Notes: generated from the letters alone by a model not told the origin. Shown: positions 26,859 through 37,587, counted from the first letter of the stretch. The stretch is 64,000 bases of DNA from Pseudomonas sp. GCEP-101 (GCF_025133575.1 NZ_CP104011.1:2949483-3013482); one strand, 5' to 3'. Program-made: numbers and translations.

Positions 26859-27929
26859 ATCAAACCGATATTCTCCAAAGGGCCCTCGCTGGGCGCGCGC
26901 CTGCTGGTGCTCGCCGTCCTGTCGGTCGCCTTGATGGTGGTCGATGCCCGCTTTGATTACCTCAAACCGGTACGCAGCCAGTTGGGCCTCGTGCTGAGTC
27001 CCTTCTATGGCATTGCCGATTTCCCCGTTCGTGCGTGGGAAGGCGTGCGTGACCAGTTCACCAGCCGCAGCGAACTGCTGGCCGAGAACGAGCGCCTGAA
27101 GGCCGAGCAGTTGCTGATGCAGCGCCGCCTGCAGAAGCTGGCCACCCTCACCGAACAGAACGTGCGCCTGCGCGAACTGCTCAATTCCTCTGCCCTGGTC
27201 GACGACAAGGTGCTGGTGGGCGAGCTGATCGGCGTCGATCCGAACCCGTTCACCCAGCGCATCCTGATCGACAAGGGCGAGAAGGACGGCGTGTTCCAGG
27301 GCCAGCCGGTGCTCGACGCCAGCGGGCTGATGGGGCAGGTGGTCGAGGTCATGCCCTACACCGCGCGCGTGCTGCTGCTGACCGATACGACCCACAGCAT
27401 TCCGGTGCAGGTGAACCGCAATGGCCTGCGCGCCATCGCCGTGGGCACCGGCAACCCGGAACGCCTGGAACTGCGCTACGTCGCCGACACCGCCGACATC
27501 AAGGAAGGCGACCTGCTGGTCAGCTCCGGCCTCGGTCAGCGCTTCCCCGCCGGCTATCCGGTGGCGGTGGTGAAGGAAGTGCTGCACGATACCGGCGGGC
27601 CATTCGCCACCATCCGTGCCGTGCCGACGGCGAAGATGAACCGCAGCCGCTACGTGCTGCTGGTCTTCACCGATAGCCGCACCCCCGAACAGCGCGCCAC
27701 CGACGCCGCCGAGGCCCAGGCCGAGGCCGATCGCAAGGCCGCCGAATCCGGCGCGCCGGCACAGCCCGCACCGGGCGCTCCGGCCGCCCAGCCGCATGAC
27801 GCGGCGCCGCCCGCGCCGCCCGCCGCACCAGCGCTGCAGCCTGCGCACCCGGCTGGCGCCAGTGGCGCCGCTCCGACCGCGCCCGCCGCGGCACCGGCCA
27901 CGCCTGCCGCGCCCAGGGCTCGTCACTGA
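26859..27929 (+). CDS. mreC: rod-shape protein MreC (apparent AUC start)
   Basis: About 356 residues. MreC is a periplasmic bitopic scaffold of the elongasome that binds MreB, MreD and PBP2. Read from the ATC at 26859 the protein begins (I)KPIFSKGPSLGARLL, which aligns with E. coli MKPIFSRGPSLQ. AGGAG lies 6 nt upstream, but no ATG, GTG or TTG occurs in frame between the stop at 26847 and a GTG at 26907, which would cut into the transmembrane helix. The coiled coil is at about 70-110 and the beta-barrel core at 115-270. A long Ala/Pro-rich tail (about 290-356) is unlike E. coli MreC. Its stop overlaps the mreD start. Confidence 0.92.
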   Translation: MKPIFSKGPSLGARLLVLAVLSVALMVVDARFDYLKPVRSQLGLVLSPFYGIADFPVRAWEGVRDQFTSRSELLAENERLKAEQLLMQRRLQKLATLTEQNVRLRELLNSSALVDDKVLVGELIGVDPNPFTQRILIDKGEKDGVFQGQPVLDASGLMGQVVEVMPYTARVLLLTDTTHSIPVQVNRNGLRAIAVGTGNPERLELRYVADTADIKEGDLLVSSGLGQRFPAGYPVAVVKEVLHDTGGPFATIRAVPTAKMNRSRYVLLVFTDSRTPEQRATDAAEAQAEADRKAAESGAPAQPAPGAPAAQPHDAAPPAPPAAPALQPAHPAGASGAAPTAPAAAPATPAAPRARH

Positions 27930-28417
27930 TGGCCAGCCAGGGTTCCAACAACGGCTGGGCCGTCTGGCTGACTTTGCTGCTGGCGTTGTTGCTGTCGGTC
28001 GCGCCGATGCCCAGCTTCATGGAGATCGGCCGCCCGCTGTGGCTGGCGATGTTCCTTACCTACTGGGTGCTCTACCTGCCGCACAAGGTCGGCATGCTCA
28101 GCGCCTGGGTGCTGGGCGTCGCCGAAGACGTGCTCTACGGCAGCCTGCTGGGGCAGAACGCCCTGATCCTCAGCCTGATCATCTGCCTGGTGCTCTCGCT
28201 GCACCAGCGCCTGCGCATGTTCCCCATCTGGCAGCAATGCCTGGTGCTGCTGGTGGTGTTCGGTCTCGCCCAGCTGGTCCAGCTGTGGATCAGCGCCCTG
28301 ACCGGCAACCGTCCGCCGACCCTGGTCTTCCTGTTGCCGGCATTGGTCAGCGCCCTGCTCTGGCCCTGGGTCTACACACTGCTGCGGGCCCTGCGGCTGC
28401 GCCTGAACATCAACTGA
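27929..28417 (+). CDS. mreD: rod-shape protein MreD
   Basis: 162 residues, an inner-membrane protein with about five transmembrane helices ([18 protein letters not shown]..., [17 protein letters not shown]). Typical motif [18 protein letters not shown]. Works with MreB, MreC, RodA and PBP2 in rod-shape maintenance. The ATG overlaps the mreC stop by one nucleotide, so translation is coupled. Two GC-rich hairpins without T-runs follow at about 28421-28464 before maf. Confidence 0.95.
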   Translation: MASQGSNNGWAVWLTLLLALLLSVAPMPSFMEIGRPLWLAMFLTYWVLYLPHKVGMLSAWVLGVAEDVLYGSLLGQNALILSLIICLVLSLHQRLRMFPIWQQCLVLLVVFGLAQLVQLWISALTGNRPPTLVFLLPALVSALLWPWVYTLLRALRLRLNIN

Positions 28418-28478
28418 TAGTCCCCCTCGCGGGGGAATCGCCGGGCCCGCGTTGCGCGGGCTCGCTTCGGAGTCCCTG

Positions 28479-29063
28479 ATGGCCCAGTTGTACCTCGCCT
28501 CCAGCTCGCCGCGCCGCCGCGAACTGCTCACCCAGATCGGCCTGCCGTTCCACATCGTGCCCGCCTCCATCGACGAGACGCCCGAAGCCGGCGAGACCGC
28601 GCATGCCTATGTCGAACGCCTGGCGCGCAGCAAGGCGCAGGCGGGGCTGAACTTCCTTGCCCAGCGCGCTGACGTCTGCGTGCTCGGCGCCGACACCGCC
28701 GTGGTGCTGGATGGCCGCATCCTCGGCAAGCCGGTGGACCGTGACGATGCGCTGGCCATGCTGCAGGCGCTGTCCGGCCGCGAGCACGAGGTGCTGACGG
28801 CGGTGGCGGTGGCCGACCGTGATCGCTGCGAGGCGCGCGTGGTCAGCAGCCGGGTGACCTTCCGCGCGGTGTCCGCCGAGGAAGCCGAACGCTACTGGGA
28901 AACCGGCGAGCCGCAGGACAAGGCCGGTGGCTATGCTATCCAGGGGCTTGCGGCGGTGTTCGTCAGCCGCGTCGAGGGCAGCTACAGCGCGGTCGTTGGC
29001 CTGCCGTTGTGCGAAACCTCGGCATTGCTGGCTGACTTCTCTATCCCCAGCTGGCAGTCTTGA
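28479..29063 (+). CDS. maf: Maf-family nucleoside triphosphate pyrophosphatase
   Basis: 194 residues, a house-cleaning enzyme that hydrolyses non-canonical or excess nucleotides (YhdE-type Maf acts on dTTP/UTP). The N-terminal motif [14 protein letters not shown], the acidic [10 protein letters not shown] loop and [20 protein letters not shown] mark the family. The ATG at 28479 has GGAG 6 nt upstream. It lies between mreD and rng, the conserved proteobacterial order. Confidence 0.93.
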   Translation: MAQLYLASSSPRRRELLTQIGLPFHIVPASIDETPEAGETAHAYVERLARSKAQAGLNFLAQRADVCVLGADTAVVLDGRILGKPVDRDDALAMLQALSGREHEVLTAVAVADRDRCEARVVSSRVTFRAVSAEEAERYWETGEPQDKAGGYAIQGLAAVFVSRVEGSYSAVVGLPLCETSALLADFSIPSWQS

Positions 29064-29110
29064 TCGGAAAGTAGCGCTGGCACGACTCCGGGCGCGATAA
29101 GGAAGGGCGC

Positions 29111-30568
29111 ATGAGCGAAGAGATCCTGATCAATATCACGCCGATGGAATCGCGCGTGGCGGTGGTGGAGAACGGCGTCTTGCAGGAGGTCCATGTCGAG
29201 CGCACGCTGCGCCGCGGGATCGTCGGCAATATCTACAAGGGCAAGGTCGTGCGCGTGCTGCCGGGCATGCAGGCGGCCTTCGTCGACGTCGGCCTGGAGC
29301 GCGCCGCCTTCATTCACGCGGCGGAAATCTCCACCCGTGAGGGCAGCGCCGTGGAGAGCATCGGCGCGCTGGTCCACGAAGGGCAGAGCCTGGTGGTGCA
29401 GGTCACCAAGGACCCCATCGGCACCAAGGGCGCGCGCCTGACCACGCACCTGTCGATTCCCTCGCGCTACCTGGTCTACATGCCGCGCACCAGCCACGTC
29501 GGCATTTCCCTGAAGATCGAGGATGAGCACGAGCGCGAGCGCCTCAAGCAGGTGGTCGCCAAATGCGTCGAGGCCGAGGGTATCGTCGAGCAGGGCGGGT
29601 TCATCCTGCGCACCGCCGCCGAGGGCGCCGGGGAGGACGAGATCCTCGCCGACATCCGCTACCTGCGCCGCCTCTGGGACCAGATCGATGCGCAGATCAA
29701 GACCGTTGGCGCGCCGACGATGATCTACGAAGACCTCTCCCTGGCCCTGCGCACCCTGCGCGACCTGGTGAACCCGCGCATCGAGAAGATCCGCGTCGAT
29801 TCCCGGGAGAACTTCCAGAAGATCACGCAGTTCGTCGAAGAGCTCATGCCGGAAATCGCCGATCGCCTGGAGCACTATCCCGGCGAGCGGCCGATCTTCG
29901 ACCTCTACGGCGTCGAGGACGAGGTGCAGAAGGCGCTGGAGCGCAAGGTGCTGCTCAAGTCCGGCGGCTACCTGATCATCGACCCGACCGAGGCGATGAC
30001 CACCATCGACGTGAATACCGGCGCCTTCGTCGGCCACCGCAACCTCGAAGAAACCATCTTCAAGACCAACCTCGAGGCGGCCACCGCCATTGCCCGTCAG
30101 CTGCGCCTGCGCAACCTGGGCGGGATCATCATCATCGACTTCATCGACATGGAAGACGAGGAGCACCGCCGCCAGGTCCTGCGGACCCTGGAGAAGCAGC
30201 TCGAACGCGACCATGCCAAGACCAACATCATCGGCATCACCGAGCTGGGCCTGGTGCAGATGACCCGCAAGCGCACCCGCGAAAGCCTGGTGCAGGTGCT
30301 CTGCGAGCCCTGCCCGAGCTGCCAGGGGCGCGGCATGCTGAAGACGCCGGAAACCATCTGCTACGAAATCTTCCGCGAGATCCTCCGCGAGGCGCGGGCC
30401 TACCAGGCCGATTCCTACCTGGTGCTGGCCAACCAGAAGGTGGTGGATCGCCTGCTCGACGAGGAGTCGGGCAACGTGGCGGATCTCGAGCTGTTCATCG
30501 GCCGCCCGATCAAGTTCCAGGTGGAGGCGATGTATTCCCAGGAGCAGTACGACGTGGTCCTGCTTTGA
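29111..30568 (+). CDS. rng: ribonuclease G
   Basis: 485 residues, the length of RNase G (CafA) and lacking the long C-terminal scaffold of RNase E. An S1 domain is near residues 35-130, the catalytic core includes GGIIIIDFIDMEDEEHR with its Mg-binding aspartate, and the zinc-link is CEPCPSCQGRG. It processes 16S rRNA 5' ends and decays some mRNAs. A good Shine-Dalgarno (GGAAGG) precedes the ATG. Confidence 0.96.
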   Translation: MSEEILINITPMESRVAVVENGVLQEVHVERTLRRGIVGNIYKGKVVRVLPGMQAAFVDVGLERAAFIHAAEISTREGSAVESIGALVHEGQSLVVQVTKDPIGTKGARLTTHLSIPSRYLVYMPRTSHVGISLKIEDEHERERLKQVVAKCVEAEGIVEQGGFILRTAAEGAGEDEILADIRYLRRLWDQIDAQIKTVGAPTMIYEDLSLALRTLRDLVNPRIEKIRVDSRENFQKITQFVEELMPEIADRLEHYPGERPIFDLYGVEDEVQKALERKVLLKSGGYLIIDPTEAMTTIDVNTGAFVGHRNLEETIFKTNLEAATAIARQLRLRNLGGIIIIDFIDMEDEEHRRQVLRTLEKQLERDHAKTNIIGITELGLVQMTRKRTRESLVQVLCEPCPSCQGRGMLKTPETICYEIFREILREARAYQADSYLVLANQKVVDRLLDEESGNVADLELFIGRPIKFQVEAMYSQEQYDVVLL

Positions 30569-30726
30569 GTGGCGGATCGCACAATGCGGGAATCCGGCAG
30601 GAGGCCGCTGTGAAATGGGGTTTTGGGGAGCTTTGCCTGACGCACACTGTCAGACCTGATTCGACCGTGCATGGCTGGGAGGCCACTCGATGATCCTTCG
30701 CTTCGCCCCGCGGCCGGACGCCTGAC

Positions 30727-33700
30727 ATGGAACGCGCCGGCCGCCTGTTCGCCACCTCCCTGCGTATCGTCCTCGCCCTCCTGGCGCTGGGACTGGTGCT
30801 GCTCGCGTTGTACGTCAGCCTCGGCCGGCAACTGGTGCCGCTGGTGGCGGAGTACCGTGACGACCTGGCGCGCAAGGCCAGCGAACAACTGGGCCTGCCG
30901 GTCGCCATCGGCGCGCTGGAGGGCCACTGGCATGCCTTCAGCCCGATCATCGTGGTGCGCGACATCCAGCTGGGCGAGGGCAACGACTCGCTGCGCCTGG
31001 AGCGGGTGCGCCTGACCCCGGACATTCTAGGCAGCGTGATGGCACGCCAGCCGCGCATCGACAGCCTGGAGCTGGAAGGCCTGCACCTCACCCTGCGCGA
31101 AGACGAGGACGGCCAATGGCACGCTGACGGCCTGCCCAGCCGGGGCGGCGACACCGACCCGCGCAAGCTCATCGACCTGCTGCTGACTCCGCGCCGCCTG
31201 TCGCTGATGGACAGCCAACTGACCGTGCTGCCGCAACAGGCCAACCCGCTCTCGCTGAACTACGTCGGCATGACCCTGCGCAGCGGCAGCCGCCAGCGCC
31301 TGGAAGCGCGCCTGAGCCTGCCCGGCGGCGAGCCGGTGGCCGCGCGCCTGGAGACCCGCCTGAACCGCGACGACTGGACGAAGAGTTCGGCCGAGCTCTA
31401 CCTCAGTCTGCCGCAGGCCGACTGGGCCAAATGGCTGCCCGCGCGCCTCACCGGGGCCTGGACGCTGGCCCAGGCCAAGGCCGGTGGCGAACTCTGGGCG
31501 ACCATCGACCAGGGCGTGCCGGTCTCCGCCGTGGCGCGGCTAAACGCCCCGAAGATCGAAGCCGCCCTGGGCGAGCGCAAGCCGGTCAGCTTCAGCGACC
31601 TCGGCGTGAGCCTGTTCTTCCAGCGCCAGGGGGACGATCTCGACGTGCGTGTCGCCGATCTGGCGGCGAACTTCGGCGAAACCCGCTGGGGTGAGGTGGA
31701 ACTGGAGCTGACGCGCCGGCTCAAGGGCGAGGAACACTGGCAGCTGCGCGGCGACCGTCTCGACCTGACCCCGCTGGGCCCGGCCATTACCGCCCTGGCG
31801 CCGCTGCCGGACAAGGCCATCGAGTGGCTCGACGGCCTCAAGCCCCACGGCGTGCTGCACAACGTCAACCTCGACTACTGGCCGCAGCGCGAGGGGGCCG
31901 AGCGTGTCACCTATGCCGCCAACCTGGAGAAGGTCGGCGTCAATGCCTTCCATGACGTGCCCGCCGTGGCCAACGTCGACGGCACCTTCAGCGGCAACCT
32001 GGGCGGCGGCACGCTGGACGCCAACGCCCAGGACTTCATGCTGCACCTGGCGACGCTGTTCCCCGAGCCCTGGCGTTACCGCAGCGCCCGCGCCCGGCTG
32101 TTCTTCCAGCTCAACGACGACGCCTTCACCCTCGGCAGCCACCTGATGAAGGTGGAGGGCGAGGAGGGCACCCTCGCCGGCGACATGCTCATCCGCCTGA
32201 TGCGCGACCCGGCGCTCGAGGACTACATGGACCTGCGCGTCGGCATGAGCAATGGCGACGCCCGCTACACCGGCAAGTACCTGCCCACCGTCATCCCGCA
32301 GATGAGCAAGGACCTCGCCGCCTGGCTCAAGGGCTCGATCAAGAGCGGGCGCATCGAGCAGGGCTACTTCCTCTGGCAGGGTTCGCTGCAGAAGCACTCC
32401 GCGCCCGAGGCCCACGCCATGACCCTGTATTTCAAGGTCCACGACGGCGTCCTCGACTACCAGCCGGGCTGGCCCGGCCTGAGCAAGGCCGAGGGCGAGG
32501 TGCGCGTCGAGGACACCGGCGTCAGCATCCACGCCAGCAGCGGGCGCATCCTCAACAGCCAGGTGCGCGACGTCTCGGTGGAGATTCCCCATACCAATCC
32601 CGGCGAAGTCGCCCACCTGCACGTCAACGGCGATATCGACAGTAACCTCGTCGATGGCCTGAAGATCCTCCAGGACTCGCCGATCGGCGCGACCCACACC
32701 TTCGCCGGCTGGGAAGGCTCGGGCAACCTCAACGGCCACCTCAACCTCGATATTCCTCTGGCCAAGGGCGAGGCGAGCAAGGCGCGGGTGATCGTCGATT
32801 TCGATACCGACAAGGCGCAGCTGAAGATCGCCAAGCCGGAACTGAACCTGGAGCAGGTGAAGGGCAAGTTCCGCTACGACACCGACAGCGGCCTGAGCGG
32901 GCAGAACATTGCCGCCCAGGTGCTGGGCAGCCGCGTCACCGGCAGCATCCGCGCCGAAGGCCGCAACGGCGTGCCGCGCACGCGGGTGCTGGTGGGTGGG
33001 CAGGTCCCGGTGAAGGCCCTGCTCGACTGGGGCAAGGTGCAGAAGCAAGTGCCGGTGGATGGCCGTGTGCCGTTCCAGCTCAACCTGTTGCTCGACGGCA
33101 AGGACAGCCAGTTGCAGGTCACTTCCAACCTGCAGGGTGTCACCATCGATCTGCCAGCGCCGCTGGGCAAGGCCGCGCAGGAAACCCGCGACAGCGAGTG
33201 GCGCATGACCCTGGATGGCGCCGAACGCCGCTACTGGGCGACCTACGGTGACCGTGCCAGCCTCGCCTACGCCGCCCCGGCGGACCAGCCGCTGGCCGGA
33301 CGAGGCGTGCTGCGCCTGGGCGGCGACCCGGCGGTACTGCCCAACTGGAGTGGCGTGCAGGTGCGCGGCAAGATCGATGAGGTCGACGCCGACGCCTGGC
33401 AGGCCGTGGTCAAGAAGTACTCCAATAGCGGTGTCGAGGGCGCGGCAGGACTGCTGCGTGGCGCGGACCTGCAGATCGCTCGCTTCAAGGGCTTCGGCCA
33501 GACCCTGGAAAACCTCACGCTGGATCTCGCCCGCGTCGACAGCAGCTGGCAGCTCGGGCTGGTGAGCGCGCTGGTCTCCGGCAAGATCACCCTGCCCGAC
33601 AGCAAGGTGAAGCCGATCCAGATCGCCCTGGACCGCATCGACCTGCCCAAGGGCGAGGCCATCGATTCCGAGAAGGCAGTGGAACAACCGGACCCGCTGG

Positions 33701-34545
33701 CGAAGATCGACCCGCGCAGCCTGCCGCCTATGGATGTGTCCATCCGCCAGGTGCTCAAGGCTGGCAAGCCGGTCGGCGCCTGGAGCTTCAATGTGCGCCC
33801 GACACCTACCGGCGTGGGCTTCAACGACGTCAATCTGGACCTGCGCGGCCTGTCGGTGAAGGGCAACCTGCGCTGGGACGGCATGGACGCCAGCGCACGC
33901 AGCACCTTCCAGGGCCAGCTCGAAGGCAAGAACCTGGGCGATGTGCTCAAGGCCTGGGACTTTGCGCCCAGCGTGACCAGCGAGCGCTTCCGCGTGGACA
34001 TCAACGGCAACTGGCCGGGCTCGCCGGCGGCGCTGAACCTGCGCCGCTTCGGCGGCACCTTGGATGCCAACCTGCGCAAGGGCCAGTTCGTCGAAGTGGA
34101 AGGCGGCGCCAACGCCCTGCGGGTGTTCGGCCTGCTCAACTTCAACGCCATCAACCGCCGTCTGCGCCTGGACTTCTCCGACCTGCTGGGCAAGGGCCTG
34201 AGCTACGACCGGGTCAAGGGCGTGCTCACCGCCACCGACGGTGTCTACTTCACCCGCGAGCCGCTGCGCCTGGACGGCCCGTCGAGCAACCTGGAGCTCA
34301 ACGGCACCCTCGATCTGGCCCACGACGAGATCGACGCCAAGCTGCTGGTGACCCTGCCGGTGACCAACAACCTGCCGCTGGCAGCGCTGATCGTCGGGGC
34401 GCCGGCCATCGGCGGCGCGCTGTTCGTGGTGGACAAGCTGCTGGGCGACCGGGTGGCGCGTTTCGCCAGCGTCCAGTACAGCGTGAAAGGCCCGTGGCAG
34501 AGCCCGACCATCGCCTTCGAGAAGCCTTTCGAAAAGCCTCATTGA
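30727..34545 (+). CDS. yhdP: YhdP-family AsmA-like envelope lipid-transfer protein
   Basis: 1272 residues. One N-terminal transmembrane helix (about 14-32) anchors a very long periplasmic beta-rich protein of the AsmA-like/DUF3971 family, predicted to bridge the two membranes and move phospholipids to the outer membrane. The C-terminal AsmA-like module ends with GLLNFNAINRRLRLDFSDLL and VTNNLPLAALIVGAPAIGGA. Its position after rng is conserved in proteobacteria. It complements the Mla system found later in the window. Confidence 0.94.
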   Translation: MERAGRLFATSLRIVLALLALGLVLLALYVSLGRQLVPLVAEYRDDLARKASEQLGLPVAIGALEGHWHAFSPIIVVRDIQLGEGNDSLRLERVRLTPDILGSVMARQPRIDSLELEGLHLTLREDEDGQWHADGLPSRGGDTDPRKLIDLLLTPRRLSLMDSQLTVLPQQANPLSLNYVGMTLRSGSRQRLEARLSLPGGEPVAARLETRLNRDDWTKSSAELYLSLPQADWAKWLPARLTGAWTLAQAKAGGELWATIDQGVPVSAVARLNAPKIEAALGERKPVSFSDLGVSLFFQRQGDDLDVRVADLAANFGETRWGEVELELTRRLKGEEHWQLRGDRLDLTPLGPAITALAPLPDKAIEWLDGLKPHGVLHNVNLDYWPQREGAERVTYAANLEKVGVNAFHDVPAVANVDGTFSGNLGGGTLDANAQDFMLHLATLFPEPWRYRSARARLFFQLNDDAFTLGSHLMKVEGEEGTLAGDMLIRLMRDPALEDYMDLRVGMSNGDARYTGKYLPTVIPQMSKDLAAWLKGSIKSGRIEQGYFLWQGSLQKHSAPEAHAMTLYFKVHDGVLDYQPGWPGLSKAEGEVRVEDTGVSIHASSGRILNSQVRDVSVEIPHTNPGEVAHLHVNGDIDSNLVDGLKILQDSPIGATHTFAGWEGSGNLNGHLNLDIPLAKGEASKARVIVDFDTDKAQLKIAKPELNLEQVKGKFRYDTDSGLSGQNIAAQVLGSRVTGSIRAEGRNGVPRTRVLVGGQVPVKALLDWGKVQKQVPVDGRVPFQLNLLLDGKDSQLQVTSNLQGVTIDLPAPLGKAAQETRDSEWRMTLDGAERRYWATYGDRASLAYAAPADQPLAGRGVLRLGGDPAVLPNWSGVQVRGKIDEVDADAWQAVVKKYSNSGVEGAAGLLRGADLQIARFKGFGQTLENLTLDLARVDSSWQLGLVSALVSGKITLPDSKVKPIQIALDRIDLPKGEAIDSEKAVEQPDPLAKIDPRSLPPMDVSIRQVLKAGKPVGAWSFNVRPTPTGVGFNDVNLDLRGLSVKGNLRWDGMDASARSTFQGQLEGKNLGDVLKAWDFAPSVTSERFRVDINGNWPGSPAALNLRRFGGTLDANLRKGQFVEVEGGANALRVFGLLNFNAINRRLRLDFSDLLGKGLSYDRVKGVLTATDGVYFTREPLRLDGPSSNLELNGTLDLAHDEIDAKLLVTLPVTNNLPLAALIVGAPAIGGALFVVDKLLGDRVARFASVQYSVKGPWQSPTIAFEKPFEKPH

Positions 34546-34612
34546 GCCGCTCAATCGAGCACAAAGCCTGGGCTTCGGTTAGCATGAAACCCAGACACCG
34601 ACGGAGCTTCGC

Positions 34613-35461
34613 ATGTCCCTTGCCGTCATTCAGATGGTCAGCCAGGACGACGTCCTGGCCAATCTCGCCGCCGCCCGTCGCCTGCTCGAGCAGGCCGCCG
34701 AGGGTGGTGCGCGCCTCGCCGTGCTGCCGGAGAACTTCGCCGCCATGGGCCGCCGCGACCTGGCGGACATCGGTCGCGCCGAAGCCCTGGGCAGCGGTCC
34801 GATCCTGCCCTGGTTGAAAAGCACCGCCCGCGACCTCAGGTTGTGGATAGTCGCCGGCACCCTGCCGTTACCGCCCGCGGGCCAGCCGGACGCCAAGGCC
34901 AACGCCTGTTCGCTGCTGGTGGACGAACGGGGCGAGGTGGCGGCGCGCTATGACAAGCTGCACCTGTTCGACGTGGACGTTGCCGACGCCCGTGGCCGCT
35001 ATCGCGAGTCGGACGACTACGCCTTCGGCCAGCGTGTGGTGGTGGCCGACACCCCGGTCGGACGCCTCGGGCTGACGGTCTGCTACGACCTGCGTTTCCC
35101 CGAGCTCTACACCGCGCTGCGCGAAGCCGGCGCGGAACTGATCAGCGCCCCCTCGGCCTTTACCGCCGTGACCGGCGCGGCGCACTGGGAGATCCTCGTC
35201 CGCGCCCGCGCCATCGAGACCCAGTGCTACCTGCTGGCGGCCGGGCAGGGCGGCACCCACCCCAAAGGACGGGAAACCTGGGGGCAGTCGGCCATCGTCG
35301 ACCCCTGGGGGCGTATCCTTGCCGAACAGGCCAAGGGCGAAGCCGTGCTGCTGGCCGAGCGCGACAGCGAGGAACAGGCGGCGGTCCGGCAGCGCATGCC
35401 GATTGCCCGGCACAGACGATTTTTCCCGCCGGTCGAACCTCGACCGGCGCGTACGGAGTGA
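34613..35461 (+). CDS. carbon-nitrogen hydrolase (nitrilase superfamily, Nit-like omega-amidase)
   Basis: 282 residues with the complete Glu-Lys-Cys triad: LPENFA (near 40), YDKLHLFD (near 115) and [11 protein letters not shown] (near 156). Close family members (YbeM/Nit2/Nit1) hydrolyse deaminated glutathione or omega-amides, a likely metabolite-repair role. It is 68 nt after yhdP and immediately before tldD, an arrangement common in Pseudomonas. The exact substrate is not determinable. Confidence 0.92.
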   Translation: MSLAVIQMVSQDDVLANLAAARRLLEQAAEGGARLAVLPENFAAMGRRDLADIGRAEALGSGPILPWLKSTARDLRLWIVAGTLPLPPAGQPDAKANACSLLVDERGEVAARYDKLHLFDVDVADARGRYRESDDYAFGQRVVVADTPVGRLGLTVCYDLRFPELYTALREAGAELISAPSAFTAVTGAAHWEILVRARAIETQCYLLAAGQGGTHPKGRETWGQSAIVDPWGRILAEQAKGEAVLLAERDSEEQAAVRQRMPIARHRRFFPPVEPRPARTE

Positions 35462-35463
35462 AT

Positions 35464-36906
35464 ATGAGCGAACTGTTGTCATCCGTCAGCCAGCACCTGC
35501 TGGCCCCCGGTGGGCTGGACATCGACCAGCTGTCGCCGATCCTGCACGAGCTGAGCGGCCCCGGCATCGACGCCGCCGACCTGTACTTCCAGAGCCAGGT
35601 CTCCGAGTCCTGGATGCTGGAGGACGGCATCGTCAAGGAAGGCAGCTTCCACATGGACCAGGGCGTTGGCGTGCGCGCGCAGTCGGGTGAGAAGACCGGC
35701 TTCGCCTACAGCAACGCGATCAACCATGAGGCGCTGATCCAGGCCGCCCGCGCTGCCCGTTCGATCTCCCGTGCGGGGCAGAACGGCAAGGTGCAGGCCT
35801 TCAATGCCGTGGTGCCGGCCCGTCTGTATTCCGGCGAGAACCCGCTGGACGTGCTCAGCCGCGCCGAGAAGGTGGAGCTGCTGCAGAAGATCGATGCCGC
35901 CACCCGCGCCCTCGATCCGCGCATCCAGCAGGTCACCGTCAGCCTCGCCGGCGTCTGGGACCAGGTGCTGATCGCCGCCGCGGACGGTTCGCTGGCCGCC
36001 GACATCCGCCCGCTGGTGCGCTTCAACGTCAGCGTCATCGTCGAACAGAACGGCCGCCGCGAGCGTGGCGGCCACGGTGGCGGCGGGCGTACCGACTACC
36101 AGTACTTCCTCCAGGAAGACCGCGCCATGAGCTACGCCCGTGAGGCGCTGCGCCAGGCGCTGGTCAACCTCGAGGCGGTGCCCGCGCCGGCCGGCAGCCT
36201 GCCGGTGGTGATGGGCGCCGGCTGGTCCGGCGTGCTGCTGCACGAAGCCGTCGGCCATGGCCTGGAAGGCGACTTCAACCGCAAGGGCAGCTCCAACTAC
36301 AGCGGCCGCATCGGCGAGAAGGTGGCTTCCAGCCTGTGCACCATCGTCGACGACGGCACCATTGCCGGCCGTCGCGGTTCGCTGTCGGTGGACGACGAAG
36401 GCACGCCGACGAACTGCAACGTGCTGATCGAGAACGGCATCCTCAAGGGTTACATGCAGGACAAGCTCAATGCCCGCCTGATGGGCGTGGCGCGCACCGG
36501 CAACGGCCGGCGCGAGTCCTACGCGCATCTGCCGATGCCGCGCATGACCAACACCTACATGCTGGCCGGACAGAGCGATCCGCAGGAAATCATCGCCAGC
36601 GTCGAGCGCGGTATCTACTGCGCGAACCTCGGCGGCGGGCAGGTGGACATCACCAGCGGCAAGTTCGTCTTCGCCACCAGCGAGGCCTACCTGATCGAGA
36701 ACGGCAAGATCACCCGCCCGGTGAAGGGCGCGACCTTGATCGGCAACGGCCCGGAAGTGATGAGCCGGGTGTCCATGGTCGGCAACGACCTGGCGCTGGA
36801 CAGCGGCGTGGGCACCTGTGGCAAGGACGGCCAGTCCGTGCCGGTGGGTGTGGGTCAGCCGACCCTGAAGATCGACGCCATCACCGTCGGCGGCACGGGC
36901 GCCTGA
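35464..36906 (+). CDS. tldD: metalloprotease TldD
   Basis: 480 residues. TldD/TldE is a cytoplasmic heterodimeric zinc protease that degrades unfolded peptides and matures microcin B17 and CcdA-type substrates. The zinc-binding HExxxH appears in [18 protein letters not shown] (near residue 260). The conserved C-terminal [10 protein letters not shown] and [19 protein letters not shown] are intact. The ATG at 35464 comes 2 nt after the nitrilase stop. The partner gene pmbA lies just downstream, across darP. Confidence 0.97.
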   Translation: MSELLSSVSQHLLAPGGLDIDQLSPILHELSGPGIDAADLYFQSQVSESWMLEDGIVKEGSFHMDQGVGVRAQSGEKTGFAYSNAINHEALIQAARAARSISRAGQNGKVQAFNAVVPARLYSGENPLDVLSRAEKVELLQKIDAATRALDPRIQQVTVSLAGVWDQVLIAAADGSLAADIRPLVRFNVSVIVEQNGRRERGGHGGGGRTDYQYFLQEDRAMSYAREALRQALVNLEAVPAPAGSLPVVMGAGWSGVLLHEAVGHGLEGDFNRKGSSNYSGRIGEKVASSLCTIVDDGTIAGRRGSLSVDDEGTPTNCNVLIENGILKGYMQDKLNARLMGVARTGNGRRESYAHLPMPRMTNTYMLAGQSDPQEIIASVERGIYCANLGGGQVDITSGKFVFATSEAYLIENGKITRPVKGATLIGNGPEVMSRVSMVGNDLALDSGVGTCGKDGQSVPVGVGQPTLKIDAITVGGTGA

Positions 36907-36946
36907 GGTCGTTGCCGGTGAGGCTGGACGGGCAGGACGCGGCCGC

Positions 36947-37471
36947 TCAACGCAGGCCGCGTTTGATCTCGTCCAGCTCGCGGATGTACTTGAAGATCTT
37001 CCGCGCCGCGGCTGGAGGCTTGTTGTGAGCGGCCTCGTGCTGGGCGTGGCGGATCAGTTGGAGCAGGTGCTGGCGGTCGCTTTCGGGGTATTCGCCGAAG
37101 AAGGCCGACAGCGCCGCGTCACCACCGGTGATCAGGTGGTCGCGCCAGCGCTCCAGGGCGTGGAAGCGTTCGTTGTACTGACGGGTCGAGGTGTCGACCT
37201 GTTCCAGCAGGGCGAGGATGGCCTCGACGTCCTGGTCGCGCATCAGCTTGCCGATGAACTGCCGATGGCGCTTCTTGGCGGCGTTGGCCTTGTGCTTGGG
37301 AGCTTCTTCCAGCGCGCGGCGCAGCGGATCGGTCAGCGGCATGCGGTCGAGCATGTCGGCCTTGAGCGTGGTCAGGCGCTCGCCGAGTTCCTGCAGCGCG
37401 TGCATTTCGCGTTTTACTTGCGACTTGCTCTTCTCTTCGAAGGACGAGTCGTCATCGTGAATTTCAGCCAT
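36947..37471 (-). CDS. darP: ribosome-associated protein DarP (YjgA)
   Basis: 174 residues of the DUF615/YjgA family, which binds late 50S ribosomal precursors and helps peptidyl-transferase centre assembly. Acidic N-terminus [20 protein letters not shown], then [34 protein letters not shown] and the C-terminal [13 protein letters not shown]. Start at the MAEIHDD methionine; an upstream TTG extension is implausible. It is convergent with tldD and divergent from pmbA. Confidence 0.94.
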   Translation of the reverse strand: MAEIHDDDSSFEEKSKSQVKREMHALQELGERLTTLKADMLDRMPLTDPLRRALEEAPKHKANAAKKRHRQFIGKLMRDQDVEAILALLEQVDTSTRQYNERFHALERWRDHLITGGDAALSAFFGEYPESDRQHLLQLIRHAQHEAAHNKPPAAARKIFKYIRELDEIKRGLR

Positions 37472-37587
37472 GGCGGGGGTCTCGTAGAAAACGCCGCCAT
37501 GATAACGAGTCAGGGGCCGCTTGTCCGGCCCGCGCCGGTCGCCGCCGCCTGATGGCGGGGCCGGACCATGAACAGGAGAGGCATGCA

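Noticed and set aside
31540..34554. A 1004-codon minus-strand frame opposite yhdP
   Set aside because: Shadow frame without recognisable domains; yhdP is clearly coding on the plus strand.
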